DNA of 64,000 bases from Butyrivibrio sp. NC2002 (lineage in GTDB: Bacteria; Bacillota; Clostridia; Lachnospirales; Lachnospiraceae). Where the stretch lies: positions 1-64,000 of the forward strand of contig NZ_KL370882.1 of the NCBI RefSeq assembly GCF_000702265.1, given 5' to 3'. The notes below the pieces were generated by a model, which made no database searches, was not told where the DNA came from, and was given only the letters and a program-made list of their open reading frames with translations. The translations under genes were made by a program, and so were the position numbers. Below, piece by piece: positions 49,722 to 57,160 of the stretch (the stretch's first letter is position 1; every line of letters begins with the position of its first letter).

Positions 49722-50348
49722 ATGAGCAAAGTAATATTACTTAATGGCAGTGCGCATCAGCATGGATGTACTGCCGCGGCACTGGATGAAATGATCAAAG
49801 TGTTTGAGGAAGAAGGCGTAGAGACAGAACTTATTCAGGTGGGAACGAAAGATATCCGCGGCTGTATTGCCTGCGGCAAATGCAGCGAGATAGGAAAATG
49901 CGTGTTTGATGACCTTGTAAATGAGGTTGCACCTAAGTTTGAAGAAGCGGATGGACTTGTTGTGGGAAGCCCTGTTTACTATGCTTCTCCAAACGGAACA
50001 ATTCTTTCTTTCATGGACAGGCTATTCTACAGCACCTCTTTTTCCAAGCATATGAAGGTGGGTGCAGCGGTGGTAAGCTGCAGGAGAGGCGGCAATACCG
50101 CAAGTTATGACGTGCTGAACAAATACTTCACCATAAGTGGCATGCCTGTAGCATCTTCAACATACTGGAATCAGGTTCATGGCTTTTCGGCAGAGGATGT
50201 CAAGAAAGATCTGGAAGGTCTGCAGACAATGAGAAATCTGGCCAGGAATATGAGTTTTATGATAAAAGCTTTTGCCGATGCAAAGGAAAAGTATGGATAT
50301 CCTAAGGTTGAAAAGGATAGCTTTACAAGCTTCCCGGATGGAAAGTAA
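49722..50348 (+). CDS. NADPH-dependent FMN reductase / iron-sulfur flavoprotein-like
   Basis: The 208-residue flavodoxin-fold protein has the phosphate loop LLNGSAHQHGCT near 6-17 and a Cys cluster CIACGKCSEIGKCVFDD near 48-64 (C-x2-C-x2-C-x5-C), then GSPVYYASPNGTILSFMDRLFY near 83-104. The Cys pattern resembles iron-sulfur flavoproteins of anaerobes. It probably transfers electrons from NAD(P)H to a small substrate. AAGGAGG precedes the ATG, 25 bases after the BceB-like gene, so it may be co-transcribed. Confidence 0.85.
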   Translation: MSKVILLNGSAHQHGCTAAALDEMIKVFEEEGVETELIQVGTKDIRGCIACGKCSEIGKCVFDDLVNEVAPKFEEADGLVVGSPVYYASPNGTILSFMDRLFYSTSFSKHMKVGAAVVSCRRGGNTASYDVLNKYFTISGMPVASSTYWNQVHGFSAEDVKKDLEGLQTMRNLARNMSFMIKAFADAKEKYGYPKVEKDSFTSFPDGK

Positions 50349-50377
50349 TTTATTTAAAATGTAATTTGTAAATCAAG

Positions 50378-50422
50378 AAAAGCTGTACCGCTTTTGAGTT
50401 TCATCAGTGGTACAGCTTTTTA
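50378..50422. terminator. Rho-independent terminator
   Basis: AAAAGCTGTACC pairs with GGTACAGCTTTT across a 19-base loop, followed by TT and AT-rich sequence. Confidence 0.85.
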
Positions 50423-50426
50423 ATAT

Positions 50427-50481
50427 TATGATATATCAGCGAGAAAACTCTTTACGACGCAGAGCCGGCGTGGGTAGTTCA
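50427..50481 (-). repeat. Stop-codon-linked 55-bp repeat, copy E (inverted)
   Basis: On the minus strand it begins with the esterase stop TGA (50481-50479), continues ACTACCCACGCC and GAGTTTTCTCGCTGATA, and ends in CATAA. Confidence 0.72.
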
Positions 50482-51327
50482 TTTAAAAAATACCTGTAGG
50501 GCATGGTATAAATGCAGCTGCCATGCTTTGATATCATGTACACCACCGGGGATGATGTAAAAATCATAATTTTTTCCGGGAACAAGAAGGTCAGTTTTTT
50601 CCACGGCCTTTTCCATAATATCTTTGTGCTCTTCAAAAGCGATGTCTTTATCGCCATTTCCGCAGAACATGAATCCCAGCTCGTAGCCTTTCTCTTTTCC
50701 TTCCTTAAGAGTAGTGCAAATACGTTCAACCTCTTTATTATGATCACCAAAAGGACCGCAGCAGCCGGAAAAAGGGCCATACCATGCAAACAGATCAAAG
50801 TTGTTGTAAAATGCCGCTCTGTAGGTAGTCATTGAACCTAGTGATAGTCCGGCAAAAGCACGGTGCTTTCGGGTTTTTATCAGATTCTCTTCCGAAACGT
50901 TGCCTTCTGCATAGCAGGCATATTTACTCTCTATTGCAGGAAGCAGGTCCTTCCTGATCTCGTGCATGAAGTTCTCACATCTGGATTCGTCATGAGTGTG
51001 CTGATCTTCCTCATTGTGATAGAAGGTCGGAGTTACGATGATGCAGGGATCGCAGATCTTTTTCTCCATCATATTGTCAAGGATCGTCACCGTTTCCGGA
51101 AAATCCTTAAACCAGTAAGTATGATTGCATCCGCCACCGTGGAGAAGATACAGAACATTATATTTTTTATTTTCATCATATCCATAAGGAAGATAAACAT
51201 AGGCTTTCTTATGAAGTTTTTCTGAAGACTCATCATATGTCTGAGATTCATACTCAAACAATTCAACACGTCCTTTTTTATCAGTTTCTTTCAGCATTTC
51301 TGCAGGCATTTCATAGATGTAATTCAT
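50479..51327 (-). CDS. CE1-like esterase (feruloyl/acetyl-xylan esterase type)
   Basis: The 282-residue alpha/beta-hydrolase has no signal peptide. YNVLYLLHGGGCNHTYWF near 57-74 gives the oxyanion region. FAGLSLGSMTTYRAAF near 153-168 holds the nucleophile Ser in G-x-S-x-G (GLSLG). IIPGGVHDIKAWQLHLYHAL near the end holds the catalytic His. It resembles esterase D/feruloyl-esterase-like domains that cut ester-linked groups from xylan. Cytoplasmic location would imply action on imported oligosaccharides. Its stop lies in repeat copy E. Confidence 0.85.
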   Translation of the reverse strand: MNYIYEMPAEMLKETDKKGRVELFEYESQTYDESSEKLHKKAYVYLPYGYDENKKYNVLYLLHGGGCNHTYWFKDFPETVTILDNMMEKKICDPCIIVTPTFYHNEEDQHTHDESRCENFMHEIRKDLLPAIESKYACYAEGNVSEENLIKTRKHRAFAGLSLGSMTTYRAAFYNNFDLFAWYGPFSGCCGPFGDHNKEVERICTTLKEGKEKGYELGFMFCGNGDKDIAFEEHKDIMEKAVEKTDLLVPGKNYDFYIIPGGVHDIKAWQLHLYHALQVFFK

Positions 51328-51515
51328 ATTGCGTCCTCCGTTAGTTATCTAGTGTATTGCCTCATTCGTAATTGCTGTAAGCAAGGCATAGTATGATTAT
51401 ACAAGAGGTGAAGACAGTTTACTTTTTACATATTTTGATTAATTCCTCAAAAAATGCTAATTTTTGTTCAAGTGAGTTACTGGAGACACTCTCCGATGAC
51501 TCAATAATGTTAATT

Positions 51516-51524
51516 TGCTATAAT
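51516..51524 (+). promoter_or_regulatory. Extended -10 promoter element
   Basis: TGC-TATAAT (extended -10) lies 50 bases before the DUF362 gene. No good -35 is visible. Confidence 0.45.
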
Positions 51525-51574
51525 GATCAGGTAACGACACTAATTTCATTATCTATTCGAGGGGGATAACAAAT

Positions 51575-52564
51575 ATGTCTGACGGATCAAGATATGTACC
51601 ATATGAAGAGCGTACCGGAGCTGAATCTATCGTTTATTTTACAAGGGACTTGTCTCCCGCAGGAATTCAAAATGTATATAAAAAAGTTAATAATGGCATT
51701 ACAGGCAAAGTTGCGATAAAGCTTCACACAGGAGAACCGGGTGGTCCCAATATAGTGCCTCCGTCCTGGGTCAAGGAACTGATGGAGATGGAAGAAAGTC
51801 TTAAAAATGCCACAATAGTTGAGACTAACACCTTCTATGACGGAGACAGATATACTACAGAATCCCATAGAAAAACTTTGGCGATCAATGGTTGGAATTT
51901 TGCACCTGTAGATATCATGGATGAAGAAGGAACGATCACCCTTCCGGTTAAAAACGGAAAATGGTTTAAGGAGATGAGCCATGGTTCCCATATGCTTAAT
52001 TATGATTCCATGTTTGTGCTAACTCATTTTAAGGGCCATACTATGGGCGGCTTTGGAGGAAGCAATAAAAATATCGGCATAGGATGTGCAGATGGCCGCA
52101 TTGGAAAGGCATGGATACATGCTAAGAATGGTAATGACTGGGGCGTAGTAGAAGAGGAGCTCATGGAAAAGATCACTGAATCTACCAAGGCTACTATTGA
52201 TCATTTCGGCAAAAACATTACCTATGTCAATGTGATGAGGAACATGAGCGTATCCTGCGACTGTGAAGGCGTAGCTGCTGAGCCTGTTGTTACTCCCAAT
52301 GTGGGAATACTTGCGTCAACTGATATTCTGGCTGTGGATCAGGCCTGCATTGACCTTGTATACGCAATGACTGAAAAAGAGCACAGAGCACTTGTTGAGA
52401 GAATAGAAACAAGGCATGGACACAGGCAGTTGTCCTATATGAAAGAACTGGGAATGGGAAATGACCGTTATAAGCTCATAGATGTTGACAACAATGACAT
52501 GGAGATAGACAGAAAAGAAGCTGTTAAAGACCTTAAGCCTTTTGTAAAAATGCAGCCCAAATAA
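51575..52564 (+). CDS. DUF362-domain protein
   Basis: The 329-residue protein has the DUF362 domain over nearly its full length: VAIKLHTGEPGGPNIVPP near 46-63, VETNTFYDG near 88-96, and the conserved LTHFKGHTMGGFGGSNKNIGIGCADG near 149-174. Members often carry an added ferredoxin domain, which is absent here. The biochemical role of the family is unknown. GAGGGGG lies 9 bases before the ATG. Confidence 0.85.
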   Translation: MSDGSRYVPYEERTGAESIVYFTRDLSPAGIQNVYKKVNNGITGKVAIKLHTGEPGGPNIVPPSWVKELMEMEESLKNATIVETNTFYDGDRYTTESHRKTLAINGWNFAPVDIMDEEGTITLPVKNGKWFKEMSHGSHMLNYDSMFVLTHFKGHTMGGFGGSNKNIGIGCADGRIGKAWIHAKNGNDWGVVEEELMEKITESTKATIDHFGKNITYVNVMRNMSVSCDCEGVAAEPVVTPNVGILASTDILAVDQACIDLVYAMTEKEHRALVERIETRHGHRQLSYMKELGMGNDRYKLIDVDNNDMEIDRKEAVKDLKPFVKMQPK

Positions 52565-52666
52565 TATCTTAAATCCATGGAGAGCTCTTTTAAGGCAGAT
52601 GCAAAGTCTGTATTTGAAGGTGAACTGTGTGTTGTAATGAACCCCGGATGGTACCGGGCAACTTAA

Positions 52667-52708
52667 GTTAGTGGACCATGTTAAAAAATGGTCCACTAAC
52701 CCCGTCCC
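52667..52708. repeat. GGGGACGGGG palindrome, shortened copy
   Basis: GTTAGTGGACCATG, TTAAA and then AATGGTCCACTAACCCCGTC. The left arm lacks the GGGGACGGGG part. It abuts the stop of the convergent hydrolase gene at 52710. Confidence 0.75.
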
Positions 52709-52709
52709 G

Positions 52710-53588
52710 TTACAAAAATGATTTAAAGAAATTGCATTCTTCGTCATTGCATCTTGCAGCTTCTGCAAGCCTCATATTGCAATGAAATACGTGTCCCAAA
52801 GGCTCGCCGCCTTTTACTGAATAATATCTAAAGACCGTCTGAACATTACATTCAAGCAGTTTGGAAACAAGTGGCAGTTGCTGATCCTTGAGAAAATCTC
52901 CGTCAGCTGTCATAACAAATGCAGGCGGGAATTCTCCTGTTACGAAATTAGCAATGGAAATAAGCTCGAGTTCTTCTTTTGTTCCGCCATTAGGAAGAAA
53001 GTCATGCATAAGACTAATTTCCTGTGAACCTTCTTCCGGCTCAACCTTGGCAACGCCGCAGTTAAGGGCAACAGCCTTAAATGCAAATCCTTTTGGAACA
53101 GTAAAGTTGTAGTTTGAAGCATAATCGCTGTTTGTGCTAAGGCATGAATATAGTCCCAAAAGGTGCGAACCTGCTGAGTCTCCAACACCAAAGATATGCT
53201 CCGTATCAAAGCCATATTTGTCTGCATTTTCCATAACAAATTCCGCTACAAGATTAGTATCTTCTACAGGAGCCGGGAACTTGAATTCCGGAGCAAGTCT
53301 GTAGGTGAAGTTGACTACAGCGAATCCTCTCTGCGCAAGGCTCATGGTGTAATACTGATAACGCTCCTTGTCGCCATATACCCAGCCACCGCCATGAACA
53401 CTGATTATTACGGGAAGCTTACCCTCGGCATCCTTTGGTCTATAAACATCCAATACCTGCCAATCAGCATCGCTTCCGTAAACTATATCATCGAAACGCT
53501 TGATATCATCGGGAGTTGTAAGCCCTGCATCACGGATATCGTCTCCCTCTTTAAATGATTTTCTTATCTGATCTGATAGTTCTGACAT
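52710..53588 (-). CDS. Alpha/beta-hydrolase, hormone-sensitive-lipase-like
   Basis: The 292-residue hydrolase has the HSL-type oxyanion motif HGGGWVYGDKERY near 65-77, nucleophile Ser in GVGDSAGSHL near 139-148, Asp in MTADGDFL near 232-239, and a late His in LGHVFHCNM near 265-273. There is no signal peptide. It should cleave small esters; the substrate is unknown. ATG 53588 is chosen because TGGAGGGA lies 6 bases upstream; the open frame before it covers intergenic repeat sequence. Confidence 0.85.
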   Translation of the reverse strand: MSELSDQIRKSFKEGDDIRDAGLTTPDDIKRFDDIVYGSDADWQVLDVYRPKDAEGKLPVIISVHGGGWVYGDKERYQYYTMSLAQRGFAVVNFTYRLAPEFKFPAPVEDTNLVAEFVMENADKYGFDTEHIFGVGDSAGSHLLGLYSCLSTNSDYASNYNFTVPKGFAFKAVALNCGVAKVEPEEGSQEISLMHDFLPNGGTKEELELISIANFVTGEFPPAFVMTADGDFLKDQQLPLVSKLLECNVQTVFRYYSVKGGEPLGHVFHCNMRLAEAARCNDEECNFFKSFL

Positions 53589-53665
53589 GATTTCCCTCCA
53601 ACATCTTGATTTTTTGCTATCTTTATCTATTTTAAAAGACATTTCACCAAAATTACAATACGATT

Positions 53666-53696
53666 CCCGTTTTCTTAGGAAAAACAGTAATCTGAA
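53666..53696. repeat. Interspersed T-rich hairpin
   Basis: CGATTCCCGTTTTC-TTAG-GAAAAACAGTAATCTG belongs to the GGTTTTT/GAAAAACAG hairpin family and lies between two divergently arranged genes. Confidence 0.4.
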
Positions 53697-53723
53697 CAAA
53701 CTACGTACCGGGGTGGCAAAAAA

Positions 53724-53732
53724 TGGTATACT
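53724..53732 (+). promoter_or_regulatory. Extended -10 promoter element
   Basis: TGG-TATACT lies 34 bases before the DUF4230 gene start. Confidence 0.45.
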
Positions 53733-53765
53733 AGAAAGTAGGAAAAAACTTGAGAGGGGAATAAG

Positions 53766-54440
53766 ATGAAAAAGAATGAGAATTTCTTTTATATTGGTGT
53801 GATTGCAATCTCTATTTTGGCAATCATAATTCTTGGCATCGGTTATTTGAAAGATAAAACAGGAAGTTCATCCGCTAATTCCTCAGATATACAGATAGAA
53901 GCGATAAAACCCAAGGAAGACAAAGAGAAAGTCACTGTTACCTTTGATACACAAACCCTGCAGGACGGTTTACAGGGAATGGGATTTTTGGTAACTCAGG
54001 AGTATTATTTCACGCAGATTGGGCATTATAAAAAGGAAAAACAGATTGTTGGACCATTGTCCTCTACAGCTGAATTTTCTTATAGTTACGATGGATCGGT
54101 GACGGCAGGTATCAATTTTGAAAAAATATCAATTAGCTGTGACATGGATAAAAAAGTAATAATGGTTACCATGCCCCAGTCTGAGATACAGGGTGTTATC
54201 GTTGATAGAAATTCTTTTAAGAAGTATTCAGAAAAAGATTATCTATGGAACGCCATCAATATTGACGACTACAACATGTCATTGGTCGAATATGAGGAGA
54301 GTGCAAAGAAGAAGGCACTCGATAACAGAATACTTGAAAAGTCGGATGAGCAGGCAAAGCTTCTCGTGCAAAAATTTTTGTATAATTTTCCGCAGATAGC
54401 CGGATATGACATTACTTTCGAAGAGGGAGAAGAGTCATGA
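53766..54440 (+). CDS. DUF4230-domain membrane-anchored protein
   Basis: The 224-residue protein has a transmembrane segment near 8-29, then a DUF4230-type extracytoplasmic domain (about 60-215): LVTQEYYFTQIGHYKK near 77-92 and ISISCDMDKKVIMVTMPQSEI near 120-140. The C-terminal helix includes AKLLVQKFLYNFPQIAGYDITFE. Function is unknown. GAGAGGGG precedes the ATG. It overlaps the next gene by an ATGA junction, so the two membrane proteins are probably made together. Confidence 0.8.
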   Translation: MKKNENFFYIGVIAISILAIIILGIGYLKDKTGSSSANSSDIQIEAIKPKEDKEKVTVTFDTQTLQDGLQGMGFLVTQEYYFTQIGHYKKEKQIVGPLSSTAEFSYSYDGSVTAGINFEKISISCDMDKKVIMVTMPQSEIQGVIVDRNSFKKYSEKDYLWNAINIDDYNMSLVEYEESAKKKALDNRILEKSDEQAKLLVQKFLYNFPQIAGYDITFEEGEES

Positions 54441-55198
54441 ATTTAAAGAAAATAACCCTGGTAGTTGTTCTTGTTCTTTTGGCAGTAATATCGTTTACAA
54501 AGCTTGCGCCATGGGCTGCAAACCCGCAGAATCATGTGCATGCTATAGAACAGACGGACGAAAAGATAAATACAGTCATGACACTATCCGGTGGCGCAGC
54601 AGCAACTTCCGCGACGCTGTCACTTCTTCCCGGAGATATGTGCACACCTCTTTCAGAGCAGCTTGCTGAGCTTGCCAAATATTTTCTTATAATACTTAGC
54701 GCATTGTATCTGGAAAAGTTCATGATCGGAATAGCCGGATATATTACTTTTTCCATTTTCATTCCGCTGGCGCTCCTTATCTTTTGCGGAGTGATCATAT
54801 TTGGGAAAAATAATTGGATAAATGTTGCCATTAAGATAGCGTTGACAGGATTCGTGATATTTGCGATAGTTCCTGCAAGTGTTAAGCTTACAGATATGGT
54901 ATATCAGACGCAGGCAGAAAGGGTCAATGCCGCTGTAGAAGAATATAACAATCTCGATATTGAGGAAAATGAAGGCGGCGGAATACTGGGCGAGCTAGCT
55001 TCTATATCAAACAGTACAATTGAAAAAGTAACCACTTTCATAAGTGATCTTATGGAATCGCTTGCCGTGATGATAGTTACAGCATGTATAATTCCGATCC
55101 TCGTACTTGTAGTTTTAATATGGATCGTTAAAACACTGTTTACGTCAAATGTCTTTACGCTTGATAAGGATACCCTGGATGCTTTGAGACATATATGA
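54437..55198 (+). CDS. Integral membrane protein paired with the DUF4230 protein
   Basis: The 253-residue protein has a signal-like first helix (about 5-25), an extracytoplasmic loop, and hydrophobic segments near 85-100, 104-122, 131-150 and 213-236. Between the last two there is an acidic, coil-prone loop (QAERVNAAVEEYNNLDIEENEGGG). No family is recognised. It is coupled to the DUF4230 gene by a 4-base overlap. A complete palindromic repeat starts directly after the stop codon. Confidence 0.72.
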   Translation: MNLKKITLVVVLVLLAVISFTKLAPWAANPQNHVHAIEQTDEKINTVMTLSGGAAATSATLSLLPGDMCTPLSEQLAELAKYFLIILSALYLEKFMIGIAGYITFSIFIPLALLIFCGVIIFGKNNWINVAIKIALTGFVIFAIVPASVKLTDMVYQTQAERVNAAVEEYNNLDIEENEGGGILGELASISNSTIEKVTTFISDLMESLAVMIVTACIIPILVLVVLIWIVKTLFTSNVFTLDKDTLDALRHI

Positions 55199-55264
55199 TG
55201 GTCCTAGGGGACGGGGTTAGTGGACCATTTTCTAAAAATGGTCCACTAACTCCGTCCCCTAAGC
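55199..55264. repeat. GGGGACGGGG palindrome, full copy 1
   Basis: TGGTCCTAGGGGACGGGGTT, AGTGGACCATTTTCTAAAAA and TGGTCCACTAACTCCGTCCC form an almost perfect stem of about 30 bp. It begins at the base after a TGA stop and could terminate transcription. Confidence 0.9.
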
Positions 55265-55309
55265 AAGCTTACTTTTAAGCTCTATCTACTAATAGACGGA
55301 GGGTAAATC

Positions 55310-56974
55310 ATGGACAGATTTTATACTAATCCCAACGAACCTGATTTTCTTGAAAAATCACTTACATTTATAAGAGATTTTTTGGAAAAAAAGAAGCTTT
55401 CCAGATCATATATTTTAAAGACGGAGCTTTTGGCAGAGGAGACGATAGTGCTTTTGGTAAAGCATGCTTCTGAAGGTGCCCGATTACATATCCATGCTTC
55501 GGCTTTTCTGGGCGATATCAGTCTGGAGCTTAGTATGAAAGGAGAGGCATTTGAGCTTACCTCTGAGAAGGACATCGGACTATATGATGTTGAAGAGGAT
55601 CATGTTGAAGATGCCATCAGGAATATCTTTTTACATTCCTACGGAGAAAGTTATAAATACAGCCATGATAATAATTCCAATAAATTCCGCATTCTTGTGG
55701 AGAAATCCGGGAAGCAGTCGTTATATACGATACTTCTGGCCATTTTGCTGGGCGTACTATGCGGAATACTCATAAGGAATTTTGCGCCTACTTCTGTTGG
55801 ACATGGAATATCTCGCTACTTATTGGACCCGGTAAAAACCATGTTTATGAATGCACTTAACATTGTCATAGGCCCGGTTATATTCTTTTCGCTTATTACC
55901 TGCATTTCTCAATTTAAAAATATAGCAGAGTTGGGAAAAGTGGCCGCTAAGATAATGACTTTTTATCTTGTGACCACAGTTATTGCAGTTACCATTGGAT
56001 TTGCAGTTACGAGTCTGGCAAAACCTGGCAATGAGGGATTTGCATTAAGTTCAGATGTTACTTATGAGAATGCGAGTGATTTTGACTATGGTGATGAAAA
56101 CATTTCTCTTATTGATACTGTGGTAAACATTGTTCCCAACAACTTGATCAGCCCACTTATGAAAAATGATACATTACAGATCATGTTTCTTGCGATCCTT
56201 ATTGGAATAGTTATGGGGATGATAGGAGAGTATGCCGTTACACTCCGTGGAATCTTTGAAGCCTGTAACACGCTGTTTTTGACGCTAACGACACTTATAA
56301 CCAAGCTGATACCGCTTGCTGTATTTGCCTCAGTTTCGCTACTTTTAATCAATTCGGGTATGGGAATTTTCAGACATGTGCTGGCAGAGGGAATTACTCT
56401 CATAGCTACCATGTTTCTTATGATGTCTATATACGGTTTATTACTTCTTGTGATAGGCAGAATTAATCCTGTTAGATTTTTTAATAATTTGAAGGAGAGC
56501 ATGGTTACCGGCTTTACTCTTTGCTCAAGTTCTGCTGCAATACCCACTAATCTGGAAACCTCTACGAAAAAACTGGGGATCACTCCTTCACTAGGTAACT
56601 TCACAATTCCCCTTGGTGCAACCTTAAATATGGATGGATGCTGTATTTTCCTCTCTTCAGGGATACTCTTTTTGATGAGAGCATACGGAGCAAAGATTAC
56701 AATGTCACAGATCCTGCCACTTATATTGACGATCATTCTGTTATCCCTAAGTTCACCCGGAGTCCCGGGCAACGGAATAGTTTGCCTGAGTATAGTTATT
56801 GCGCAGACAGGCCTTCCCATGGAAGCAGTAGGGCTTTTAATGCCTATATATCCGATAATGGATATGTTTATAACAGTCAACAACACAACGGGTGATCTGG
56901 CTGGAACACTTCTCGTTGCAAAGTCTGAAGGTAAGGCTGATATGGACGTGTTCTATGGTCGTAAAAAAATATAG
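55310..56974 (+). CDS. DAACS-family dicarboxylate/amino-acid symporter with N-terminal cytoplasmic domain
   Basis: The 554-residue protein has an unusual 135-residue soluble N-terminus followed by a full symporter (about 140-545). The transporter part shows LLGVLCGILIRN, AALNIVIGPVIFFSLITCI-like sequence near helix 2, the serine-rich hairpin TLCSSSAAIPTNLE near 405-418, NMDGCCIF near 441-448, and VNNTTGDLAGTLLVAKSEG near the end, the sodium/substrate-binding helix of GltP/DctA-type carriers. The N-terminal part includes LLAEETIVLLVKHASEG, reminiscent of the N-box of GHKL ATP-binding domains, but the G boxes are not clear. It could sense a cytoplasmic ligand; this is inferred. Confidence 0.85.
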   Translation: MDRFYTNPNEPDFLEKSLTFIRDFLEKKKLSRSYILKTELLAEETIVLLVKHASEGARLHIHASAFLGDISLELSMKGEAFELTSEKDIGLYDVEEDHVEDAIRNIFLHSYGESYKYSHDNNSNKFRILVEKSGKQSLYTILLAILLGVLCGILIRNFAPTSVGHGISRYLLDPVKTMFMNALNIVIGPVIFFSLITCISQFKNIAELGKVAAKIMTFYLVTTVIAVTIGFAVTSLAKPGNEGFALSSDVTYENASDFDYGDENISLIDTVVNIVPNNLISPLMKNDTLQIMFLAILIGIVMGMIGEYAVTLRGIFEACNTLFLTLTTLITKLIPLAVFASVSLLLINSGMGIFRHVLAEGITLIATMFLMMSIYGLLLLVIGRINPVRFFNNLKESMVTGFTLCSSSAAIPTNLETSTKKLGITPSLGNFTIPLGATLNMDGCCIFLSSGILFLMRAYGAKITMSQILPLILTIILLSLSSPGVPGNGIVCLSIVIAQTGLPMEAVGLLMPIYPIMDMFITVNNTTGDLAGTLLVAKSEGKADMDVFYGRKKI

Positions 56975-56980
56975 CCTGAA

Positions 56981-57045
56981 TGGTCCTAGGGGACGGGGTT
57001 AGTGGACCATTTTCTAAAAATGGTCCACTAACCCCGTCCCCTAGG
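56981..57045. repeat. GGGGACGGGG palindrome, full copy 2
   Basis: TGGTCCTAGGGGACGGGGTT, AGTGGACCATTTTCTAAAAA and TGGTCCACTAACCCCGTCCC, then CTAGG, form a perfect stem of about 30 bp. GCAAGCTTC follows, as at two other copies. Confidence 0.92.
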
Positions 57046-57160
57046 CAAGCTTCTTTAGAAAATATTTATCATTTTTTTAGATGATAAATATCGTTTTACT
57101 ATAAAATATACTTGTATGATTTTACTAATTTTGTAGTAGTTGGGAGAAGGAGAAGATTTC

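Noticed and set aside
52578..52667. 29-codon plus-strand frame after the DUF362 gene
   Set aside because: It has no ribosome site, overlaps a CCCGG-type hairpin and runs into a palindromic repeat; it may be a remnant.
56086..56886. 266-codon antisense frame within the symporter gene
   Set aside because: It mirrors codon bias of the symporter transmembrane helices and has no independent support.
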